A stretch of 64,000 nucleotides of DNA from Vigna angularis. Taxonomy: Eukaryota > Streptophyta > Magnoliopsida > Fabales > Fabaceae. The stretch spans positions 32,589,631 through 32,653,630 of the forward strand of contig NC_068971.1 in the NCBI RefSeq assembly GCF_016808095.1, given 5' to 3'. The position numbers and the translations under genes are program-made. Below are positions 26,201-38,200 of the stretch, in pieces. Each line of letters starts with the position of its first letter. The first letter of the stretch is position 1. Below the pieces are notes generated by a model. The model saw only the letters and a program-made list of their open reading frames with translations. It ran no database searches and had not been told where the DNA came from.

Positions 26201-29200
26201 TAAAGGGGTTACAAGAGAATCTGTTGAAGGCCCAAGATCAAATGAAAAGATATGTTGACCATCATCCTAGAGATGTTTAGTTAGAGGTGGGGAATTGGAT
26301 GTATCTCAAACTACAACCATGTAGGATGAGATCTTTGTTTTGGCTAAAAAGTTGAACAAGAAGTTGAGTCCATGCTATTATGGTCCTTACAAAATTCTAG
26401 CCAAGTTAGGGGCAGCAGCGTATCAGCTGGAGCTTCCACCTCATTCTAAAATTTCACCCAGTACTCCATGTGGCACTCAAGAAAAAAGTTATACACACAA
26501 AAGTCTCAACCCCTGCCCAAAGTACTAACAGAAGGTCATGAGTTGAATTTGTTTCCAGAAGATACTGTGTTGTCTCTTTTATCTCTGTAAACTTCATCTT
26601 CCTTAAGTTTTCTGATCAAGTTTCTATAAGTACCACAGTACACAAACATAATATAAGTTAAAAATTGGAAAGCGGATAGTGAGTCTTCAATAAAATGAAA
26701 CATACTGGATAATAATTTCCAGCTATGGGTTGGTTCACTTGGAGATCCCAATCTTGCCTGAAATCTCGAATCTGCAAAACAATTTGTATTAATTGAAAAA
26801 GAAAATACATTAAAGAAAACAGGGAACAAAGCTAGATAACAAGCCATCCCCTCAAGAATAATACAAAAAATAAACATCGAAAACTAGAGATTGAATCAAG
26901 TAACATGGCTTCCCAAACTCTGCATATCTAATAAAGAAGTGATGAGATAAAAAAGTGTTCAAGATAACACTATAAATAAGTTTGAGAAAAAAATAAAAAA
27001 ACACTGTCCATGATTTTGTCTAGCATGCTTTCCTGCAAATTCTAGCATTCCTTTCCAGCCAAAATCATCAGAGAACAGAGGAGAGCATGGCAACCGTTAT
27101 TGACAGATGAAACCCTAATTTTCATGAAGAGAAACTGATGCAACCCTTAAGACAGACTCAACTCTCAAAAAATCCCAAATAATCTAATTTCAGAGAATGT
27201 ATGCCGCAGATCAATTTAAAATAAGAGGATTTCCTGTTTCCAAACTAGAACAGGACAATAAACACGTCAGGTGACAAAGCAAAGCACTTTCAGGTAGGCC
27301 AGCACTTTGTCAGATGTCATTAGTGTTAAGCCTAAATGAAGTCCCTTCGAATTTCACCCACCCATCATGGATCCTATGTGTGAGATCCCCATTATCAAGA
27401 TGGGTTCAACTCAGGGTTTTCCTATTAATTATATTGTATCTTCTACTTGCAAAAGTGTTGGAATTCTCAAATAGAAAATTTGAATAGTTTATCATAATAC
27501 AAAGGCCAGCAGAGTTGATACTATAATCTAATAATCACTTGTATGCATAATTTATAATACTAGGTGGGGAGAAAACAAAACAAACCCTCTTAATGAAGTC
27601 ACGTCCATTAGAATCGGTATAGAATGTCTTGTTGGTCTTCATTGTCGTTTTAAATTGAGTAGTAATTTCTTTCCCAATGCCATCATCCACTGGTATAGGC
27701 CCAACCTACATATATATATAATTAAAATGCAACAACTCAAATGTTTCTGATAATTGAAATGAAACAATTTTTACTCTTCCAGTTTGATAACGTGAAAAGT
27801 AACCTACTGTGAACTCAATTTCAGCATGCTCTTTTTCCTTGAATACCCTTGTAATCTGTATATGCAAAAAAAAAATTAGACTTCCATGCTTAAGCTGTAA
27901 GGAAATAGAAAATTACAAGAGATATAACTTCTAATTTAACTGAAATTTGAGGGGACAGGGGAAGCTGCAGGCATTGGGAGTGATGTGTGAACGGGCACAT
28001 GAAAGATTATTCATATTGTTAGATGTTAAGATGTGTGTTTTTGTTATTTAGGCTTAGACTATTCTATATTAAGGGCATTGGCCCATATCTTACAATATAA
28101 ATAAACTACCCTATGTGTATGCTAAACACACAAGGGATATTTTCTCCCAATCTTCTCTATTTCTCATATGGTATCTAGAGCACAGGAATAGTTCCAGTCA
28201 ACTCCACGGTCTCCGGCACCCATCACTGCCGCTGTTGTCGCCGCCGCCGTTGCCGTCGTCGAAGTTCCAGAATCGACCGGCGACCACATCATCGGAATCG
28301 TCTCGGCCGGGCGACCACCGTGGTACGAAGATCGCGGCGAACGGACCACCCACGCGCCTCCACGCGCCGGAGCTTTCCGCCGCCGATCAGCACCGCCGTG
28401 ATCGCCTCCTCGCCGTCTTTCTGGATCTGTGGTCATTGCGTCAATCGGAGCACTTTGAATTTTTAGGGTTTCTCCCTCTCCATGGCGTCTTCCTCGTCTA
28501 CAAACACCTCTATTGGTGGTTCATCTTCTGATCCCTCAATATATACCAATTATGTGAATGTACACTTGTCCATTGACAAGTTAGATGGCACAAATTATGC
28601 AACATGGGCGTCCGACATCAAACTTTGGTTGAAGAGTCAGGGGTACTTAGATCATCTTACTCAAAATGTGACTACTGCTCCCATAGATGACACTTCCCGC
28701 TGGATGAAAATTGATGCTCAGTTATGCATTGTTATAAAGTCCACCATTCACTCCTCACTGAAACAAATGTTTCGATCCTATGAAACATGTTCAGAAGTAT
28801 GGGCACGAGCGAAGTTGTTATACACAAATGACACTCAGCGTCTTTATGGTGTTTGTCAGGACCTATTAACTGTTATTGGTCCGCGCAATCCTGGTCCCAT
28901 GGCAGAATATTTGGGTAAAATTCATGCCCTTCTTCATGACTTTAATGATATATTACCTCCTGCTTCCACTCCTGCTGAAGAATTGGAACAACGATCAAAG
29001 TTCTTCATGGTGTTGGCATTATACGGACTCTCTGATGATGTTTCTCATGTCCGTGATCAGATTTTGGGTTCTCCTGTCATACCCAACTTTACTTCTACTT
29101 GTTCTGCTCTTTTGCGTATACCGAGCAAACCCGTCACTGAGACATCCCCTCACACTGATGATTCCTCTATTATGGCTGCTCAACGTGATGATCGAAGTCG

Positions 29201-32200
29201 GTCTCGCAAGCCAAGTAAAGGACGTCCAAAATGTGACCATTGTGGCAAGTTAGGCCACAAGATTGATAGATGTTATGCTCTCCATGGACGTCCTCCTCGA
29301 CTTGTAGCAATGGCAAATTCTGATCCACCTCCCCGATCACCGTCTGCAGACCATCCTACTTCATCTAATATCGTAGATAAACCTGCAATCTTTAACGAAT
29401 TTCTCAGATGGTATGAGGATCATCAGCACTCTGGTTCCACTACATCTGCATCTGTTGCACGTACAGGTACACCTTTTGTTGGTCTAACTCACTCCCTCGG
29501 ACCTTGGGTCCTTGACTCAGGCGCCACCGATCATATTACTGGTAACAAGTCCTTGTTTTCTTCCTTGTCATGTCCGGATAATTTACCCTCGGTAACAATG
29601 GCTGATGGGTCTAGAGTCTCATCTCATGGTATTGGTACTGTTAATATTTTTCCATCCATATCCATTGATCATGTACTTTATGTTCCTGGGTCTCCCTTCA
29701 ACTTATTGTCCATTAGTCGTTTAACTCGTACTCTTAATTGTGTTATTTCATTTACTAAAGATTCTGTTTGGTTGCAGGACCGGAGTTCGAAACACATGAT
29801 TGGCACAGGATGTGAGTCTCATGGCCTTTATCATCTCCGCCCTTCTCCACATGTTGGCGTAGTCATGGAGTCACCATCCCTTCTTCATGCTCAGTTCGGT
29901 CATCCTAGTCTTGCCAAACTACAACAACTTGTCCCGAGGTTGTCCACATTATTCAGTTTGTCGTGTGAGTCTTGTCAGTTAGGGAAGCATACTCGTAGTT
30001 CCTTTCCTCGTAGTGTCTCACAACGGGCGTCGTCGTCCTTTTCATTGGTTCATTCTGACATTTGGGGACCTAGTCGTGTTAAGTCCATCCCTCATTCTAT
30101 CTTATTTCCTTAAGACCCTCTGCATCCATTACCTCTTCGAGTTTTTGGGTCTACATGTTTTGTTCATGATTTTAGTCCTGGTCTTGATAAGTTATCTCCT
30201 AGGTCTCACAAATGTGTCTTCTTAGGATTTCCACGGTCACAAAAGGGCTATAAGTGTTTTTCCCCTTCCCTCAATCGTCATTCTATCTCTCCTGATGTCA
30301 CTTTTGATGAGTCTTCTTTTTACTTTTCACATCTATCTTCTAGTTCTGTACCTCTCCCTGTTACTGTTGATATTCCTCTTATCTGTGATCCTCCTGGTGA
30401 TGCTCCACCCCTTTTGTCTTCTCCTTCTTTAGACTCTCATTCACCACAGGATCATCCTTCACCTCCACCCCTTCAGGTTTATAGTCGCCGTAATTGTCTC
30501 CCTCATGACTCACTTCCGGTGCCGCCTCATGTGTCTCCTCCGGCTCCAGCAACTGAGTCTGACTTGCCTATTTCCCTCCGTAAAGGTATACGCTCTACCC
30601 GTAACCCTTCCCCCCATTATACTGTTCTTAATTACCACAGATTATCTCCATCTTTTTATACTTGTCTCTCATCCATTTCTTCTGTGTTAATTCCCAAATC
30701 TGTGGGTGATGCCTTAACTCATCCTGGTTGGCGTCAAGCTATGATAGATGAATTAAGTGCTTTACAGGAAAGTGGAACTCTGGAGCTTGTCCAATTACCA
30801 TCTGGAAAGTCTGTTGTTGGTTGCAGGTGGGTGTATGCTATCAAGGTTGGTCCTGATGGCACAATTGATCGTTTGAAAGCTCGACTGGTTGCCAAAGGCT
30901 ACACACAGATTTTTGGTTTGGATTATGGTGATACTTTTTCTCCAGTGGCAAAAATGACCTTTGTTCGCCTATTCATTGCCATGGCCGCTCTTCGACAATG
31001 GCCTCTTTACCAACTTGATGTCAAAAATGCTTTCCTCAATGGTGATTTGCATGAAGAAATTTATATGGAGCAACCGCCTGGCTTTGTTGCTCAAGGGGAG
31101 TCATCTGGATTGGTATGTCGTCTTCGCAAATCCTTATATGGCCTAAAACAATCTCCTCGGGCCTGGTTTGGTAAATTCAGTTGTGTTGTTCAACAATTTG
31201 GTATGTCTTGCAGTGAAGCGGATCATTCAGTGTTCTATCGCCACTCGAGTGCTGGATGTATCTACTTAATAGTGTATGTCGATGATATTGTTCTCATAGG
31301 AAGCGACTATCTTGGCATCTCTTAGATGAAACAACACCTTTGTCATCATTTTCAAACCAAAGATCTTGGCAAACTCCGGTACTTTTTGGGTATTGAAGTA
31401 GCACAATCCAATGATGGTATTGTCATATCTCAGAGGAAGTATGCGTTAGACGTCTTGGAGGAAACAGGGTTAATGAACTGTAAATCTGTTGAGACACCTA
31501 TGGACCCTAACATCAAACTCCTACCAAATCAGGGGGAGCCTTTCTCAGATCCTGAACGGTACAGAAGACTAGTTGGTAAATTAAACTATCTTACTGTTAC
31601 GCGTCCTGACATTTCCTTCGCAGTTAGTGTGGTGAGTCAATTTCTAAACTCCCCATGTGAAGACCATTGGGATGCAGTTGTTCGTATACTGAAGTATATT
31701 AAAAGATCACCTGGAAAAGGTTTGCTATATGGCCCTAACAACGATACAAAAATCGTTTGTTATTCAGATGCTGATTGGACTAGTTCCCCTTCTGATAGGA
31801 GGTCTACTTCTGGATATTGTGTCTCTATTGGTAGCAACTTGATATCTTGGAAAAGTAAGAAGCAAAGTGTTGTGGCAAGGTCCAGTGCAGAAGCAGAATA
31901 TAGAGCTATGGCATCAGCTACTTGCGAGCTTGTGTGGCTGAAACAATTGCTTAGTGAATTGAAATTTGGAGATGTCACTCACATGATACTTATATGTGAT
32001 AATCAAGCTGCTCTCCATATTAACTCTAACCCTGTCTTCCATGAGAGAACCAAACACATTGAAGTTGATTGTCATTTCATTCGAGAAAAAATCATATCTG
32101 GAGATATCAAGACTGAGTTTGTTAACTCAAGCAACCAGTTGGCAGACATATTCACTAAGTCCTTACGAGGACCTAGAATTGATTATCTTTGTAACAAGCT

Positions 32201-35200
32201 TGGAACATATGATTTATATGCTCCAGCTTGAGGGGGAGTGTTAGATGTTAAGATGTGTGTTTTTGTTATTTGGGCTTAGTCTATTCTATATTAAGGGCAT
32301 TGGCCCATATCTTACAATATAAATAAACTACCCTTTGTGTATGCTAAACACACAAGGGATATTTTCTCCCAATCTTCTCTATTTCTCATACATATAATAG
32401 CTATTTTAACCATATTTTACCTGGGATACCCATGGATTGAGCTGTTGATGCACTTCATCCAATATTGGACCATGCAGGACAGTAAAAGATACCTGAATGA
32501 AAACCATACAAAATAAATGTAAATTATTGTCTGGATTGACCATAAATTAAAATCATCAACCATTGAATGTTTGAAAAGAAAAGTCCATAACCTGATTATC
32601 TGATTTAATGGGAAACGAGCCATTTGGACGAAAGACATATGCCCCCGAAGCCTAAGAAAAATTTAGTATGCAGTTTTAACAAATATTTAACCAAGTTCAT
32701 TAAGAATGTTACAGATTAAAGTAAGAAAGTGATCTTATCATAGTTCTAACTAGAAGACAGAGTAAAGGAAAAGCCAGAAAAAGAAACTAAAGAAAATGAG
32801 AAAACATGTACACCTTAAGTCAATCTTCTGATTGACAAATGCACTATTTATCCTGCATTGAAAACGGAAAACAAATGTTGGCTCTTTTATTGTTTCTATT
32901 TGCTAGGTTAATGAGAGCATATAGGCTCGACTTGAGTGTACTTTGTGCTGCATATACTACACTCTCAACACGGTATTTCATATGGCATAGGGAGACCATG
33001 CTATACAAATCATCCCCTTAGAACATAATTCTCTTTTCTCCTTTCACTACATGGTATGATGAGTATATAAAAGCAGCCACCAACCATATAGGGCAACCTG
33101 TTACCAAAAAGAGTCCTACCAATGAGCCAACAGCTACTGGTGGGATCATGAGACTTGTATGGTGGCCAAATCCTAATAAAGAAACCAACCACATCCGAAA
33201 ACAAAGGGTGTGGCAACAATCAAGTGTAGATGCTGATGATTTGATTATAAGAGCAAAACAAGTCTCCTTTCAGCAACGGAGAGGAGAATCTCTCTGATCT
33301 GTTGAAAGCCCAGTCATTTTCAGGGGCTTTCTTTGGTACTGTTGCTATTTTTGAAGCAAATTGGCCAGTTACGATACTGTTAGGTGAAAAATGTAATTCT
33401 TGGCTGTTACGATGCTCTTTACATTTACCGAACGAAATACTATACCAAAATATGCCTAACAAAGAAATGTCATCATCCGGCTAGGACAACCTGATTTATA
33501 ATATTGCACAGAGCAGAATAACAAAGACAACTATATCAACCAAAAAATTCTTCCCACTAACAATGTAGTACAAAATTAATAGAAATGATATTCAAATATA
33601 TAGAAGCTTCAGTATATATGTAACCTGGGGATCCTTCTCAGTCCCATCGTTTCCAGAATAATAACTGTATGATTGTTCAACTGGTGCTGTAACCTTCAAC
33701 CAAAAATAAAATAAGAAACTTCAGCATTGCTAACTTTATTCCTTAAGCAAATTGAACTCAGAAAATAATGGCATCCCTTACCAGATAACATCTGATCTTG
33801 GAGCATATTAAGACTACAAATAGAAAAACTAATAAGCTCATTGAAACTTACCAGGGTTCTACTGTTAACATAGTGAGTCAGTTTTCCCTCATCTGCTGAA
33901 TAAAGTAGCATTAGATTCCCTTGTCCAACTTGTATGCTTTTATTAGTACTTCCCTGTGGACTTGAAATCTTTGAGATTGTTGAACTATCATCTATGTCAT
34001 TCAAAGAGTCATAAAGTTGAAGTTAATTAGTATTATCTTTCAGTCCCACTACACTGACACAGACAACAGACCAGAGACAAATAAACGAAGTTAAGAAAGC
34101 AAGAACATATATCACTAACTTGATTGATCAGAGCTTATCACTGTATAGGTGCTGAAACCAAGGGGAGGTACAGACACTGGAAATGCAAGCCAATACTTGA
34201 GTACGTTGCTCCCAGGAGCTTTTCCTCTATATGCTTTGACATAATATTTTCTCATAGTCAAAGTAGCATTAGACAGAGGCAGAAGCTGAGACTCAATTTT
34301 CTTCCCATCCGAATCCTGAACAAAAACATGTGTAGTGGAAATCTGGCAAATATGTTCAGGAGTCAGTCACACAAAGCATAAATTAGTGTCTGAAGTGATC
34401 GAATAGTTAGAATTTATAAATAGTCAGAATGATAATCACTAAAAGTTGAATCAAAGAAATTTGTTTCGAATATCCTATCTGATGTATATGTACATGCTGT
34501 TTCTTTCAGCTTGCTTATTGGTCAAAGAATGAATCAATGCATACAATTAAAGATCCAAGGGGAGGGAAATACGAATAAATGAAACAGTATATGAATGCCT
34601 ATAGTCCCTCAATTAGCTCATTCCACCAAACTTGAAGAAATTATCAAAACAAAAGTATGTTTTTCTTATCATCTTTAAGCCTTCTAACACGCAATAAATA
34701 AACTTTGTGATCCTTCAAGAGGCAAACAAAAAACTCTAAAGAATAAAATTTGCAAGAATAAGTGAATTAATATATTTTACAAGACAACAAAATGACCCAA
34801 TGATACACCCAAGTAAATGGAACATGGCAGCAATCACAGATTCTGAAGTGATGGAATACACCTTTCACAGCCCAAACCCAAGTCTAACAAGAAATAAAAT
34901 AAACAAACTACCAGTAGAACTTACAGGAATTCGAATTACATCTTCCCTCTTCCAAGCAAGAGGATTATAAACAACAATGACCTAAAACGGGAATAAAATT
35001 TGTGAGAAACATTTCAATTAGAAATTTTCATATCTAATTATAGTCATGCAAAAAATCAATACTATCCTTACCAAGCTCTTTCCATTAACCAATGTAGTTT
35101 CTGAAGGAGGACAGTAACTTATATTAAGAAGAGGACACTGAAAATAGATTCACATAATTTAGTATAATATCAAATGTTCTTAAACTAAGAAGATTTAGGA

Positions 35201-38200
35201 AGCCTAAGTTAATAAAAAAATAAGTGACTGATTGATAATAGTTAATAGGATATATCAGAAATAAAAAACAGTTAAAAGCAGCCAAAAACATTTTCATTGG
35301 GATAAATAACTCCTTTGTCGTTCATTTATATCACTTATCAAGAACATAATATGACAAAAGAAATAGGAATCCTTACCAGATAAGAAAGGTTAATGTAGAG
35401 AAATGTGTACCACTAAATGTATAAGTTTAGATTGACCATGATTCTGTATAAGTATCAAGAGGAAAATGGAGAGAAAAGGAGCTCTGATACCAAATTAAGA
35501 GATAAAAAGAAAAATATAGGGAAAAGAAACCTTTGTATTGAAAATTGAGTTTGAAAAAGTAGCTAGCTTGTTCAGACCAACTACAAATGTCGAGCAAAGC
35601 TCCTCTAGCTTGGTCTGTGTTGGAAGTTCTAGATCGACTATAGATAAGGTCAATTCACAATATATAAAAGGGTGCAAACCTCACCTTACAAGCTGGTTTT
35701 ATAAGATTGAGTTAGGATTAAAGTCCACTTTTTAACATGGTATCAGAATCATAGGTTAAAGCCTATTGTAGTGAAATTTGATGTTTGTGGGGTCTATTGT
35801 TCCACTCGCTATCGGATCACCCATTAATGTATATACCTCAGCATGAGGGTGGTGTGATGGAAGTTCTGCATTTACTAGAGATAAGGTCAATTCATAATAT
35901 AAATAAGTAAGTGCAAATCCTACCTTACAAGCCGCTTTTTTGGGATTGAGTTAGATTTAAGGTTCACTTCTTAACCGTCTGAATGAGATGCTACTTTTGG
36001 TGAAGACCCTAATGGAGATGGAGATTAAGTAGAAGGGCAAAACCACTACTTGCCGGAGACAAAAATAAACACTATTAAACATTTGTTGGTCACTCAAGCA
36101 ATACCCATTGTGTAGGATAACAAAAATAGCGTCCTTGTAAATAACATGGTTGTTCAAAAAATTAATAAACTTTCAAAAAACCTTGTTACTCAATTAAATT
36201 CACGTGATTAAAAGTCTTCTCTTCAAGTGAAAGTGTGTTAGAGAATAACTAGCACAAATTGCTACAAGGTGGACCAAACAAAGTTAAATGTGAGAACGAT
36301 CAGATACCCCATAATGTAATCCCAACAGAGAGGGGATATGTAAATCAACCCTTAATCACAAAGTCAATTCAAGACCCAATTGGACAAGGGAACACCAACG
36401 CAAGTTAGGGGCCACTAGGCATGATTGAAACATTGGCCAGACGTGCCACTACCTGCGGCTTCCAGTGACTGCTGGAGAGAAAAGAACATTTGCATCTAGT
36501 CGCATGTGGTAGCTTTGATGACCAGAACTTTGGTGGTACAGTGGTCACCTAGACAACGTGACTCCAATGGTGAGGTAGCTAGTTAGAAAGCTGACAACAG
36601 AAGCGGTAATAGCAAAAATGATGGAATACAACTGTTAAAAAATTGCAGTGAAGAGAGGATGCAAAAAATTAGAAAGAAACACAATTTTCAGAAAAACAAT
36701 TTGGCGCCTATGGACAGTGAGTCCATTGTGAGGGATTGGATTCAACAAGTTTTGGATACCACCTAGAGATAAATGATAGAGTCTCATGATGGGATCCTTG
36801 TGTATCTCAAGCACAAGGGAAAACATAGAGATGGGCTGTTAGGACTTAGAGAGTATAGGAAAGGAGAAAAAGAATAGAGAAATAAGGAACTGCTGAGCGG
36901 TTAAGGGGGCGGGACAAATGTCTATATAAGAGGAGCTCTTTTATTGTTTTCAGTAGACAGTTAGAAACTTGGCTTGTGAAGACCGGTCTGAGTACATGGT
37001 GAAGGAGGTTAAGCTCCTGAAATCTCATTGTATTCTTGTTTCTTGATGTGAATACCATACTATACGTTGATTCAATTGCTTGTGCTATTCTTTTGACTTG
37101 AGAGAGAGAGGAAGATAGTTAGGATTCATACCTTGTTTCCTAACAAAGTGGTCCGACCTGCCGGATCCCATTTGGAGAGAAGTGTTGGATCCGCTTGGGA
37201 GGGGACTGCCGGATCAAGAAGTTGCCGGATCAAGAAGCTGCTGGACCAAGAAGTTGTCGGATAACTGTACGGTGAGAACGAAAACGATGGAAGGAAGAAT
37301 GAACGTAGTCGAGGGACGATTGGAGCACATTGAGATGGTCGTAGACGGATTGAAGGCGGAGACCACAGCGAATCGTCAAGAATCGATAGCAATGCGCAAG
37401 GACATCCAAGAACTGATAAGGTTGATGGGGGTGCGCAACAAGCAAACAGAGGAAGGTTCCGATGGGAGTCAAGGGTCTGTAAACAATAATGGTGGAAACC
37501 AGCGCGTGGATAATGGGGACAGAGATGGTGAGGGGGAGCGATCGGGGAATTTACCTAATTGGAGACGAAGGGTGGAATTACCCATTTTCGAGGGACCTGA
37601 CCCCTTGAATTGGATCAGCACAGCGGAGAAATTTTTCGGAATTCAAAAGGTAGCAGAGGAGGAGAAGATTGAACTGGCACATATTAGCATGGAGGGAAGC
37701 GCCGTATATTGGTTCAAGTTTTGGAAAGATAAGGCAAGTAACCGAACCTGGGAGGGCCTCAAGGAGGCGTTGTTGATCCGTTTCGAGAGTCGTCACCAAG
37801 GCGGAATTTTTGAAAGAATGGCGGCGATCAGACAAATGTCCACTATAGAGGAGTACATGAGGGAGTTTGAAGCGTTAACCGGACAGACGAAGGAGTTTTC
37901 CGATAACCAGTTGCTGGGTTATTTTTTGGCGGGACTGCACGAGGAGTTGAGGTGTCAAATGAGGCCCCATGACCCACGTGATCTGATGACGGCGATGAGG
38001 ATCGCGCGCAACATTGAGGAGGCGCTTCGTGGCCTGGGTTTGCTGGGGTGGTCTGGGGCCAAGAACCCGCCTTTATGGGGGCGATCCACCAACGGCGGAG
38101 CAGTGGTGGCGAGAACCGAAGCGGCAAGGAGTAACCCGGGGAGGACTGTCGCAAATGAGAGCGTTGGATCGGTGAGGAGAGACAGCACGACGGGTAGTGC

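Larger units (their letters stand above)
28017..32390 (+). mobile_element. Complete but defective Copia element, TSD CATAT
   Basis: Two 152-bp LTRs (28017-28168 and 32239-32390) differ at three positions by my count. They begin TGTTAGATG and end CTCATA. The element is flanked by CATAT at 28012-28016 and 32391-32395. A primer-binding site TGGTATCTAGAGC starts at 28169, and a purine tract GAGGGGGAG ends at 32238. The leader 28170-28480 is strikingly GC-rich. One gag-pol frame fills the interior. It sits in intron 19 of gene B in antisense orientation. A solo LTR of the same family is at 38641. Confidence 0.92.

Noticed and set aside
28164..28436. Minus-strand open frame in the GC-rich Copia leader
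   Set aside because: It lies wholly in the untranslated leader between LTR and gag, antisense, and consists of low-complexity Gly/Arg/Ala codons.
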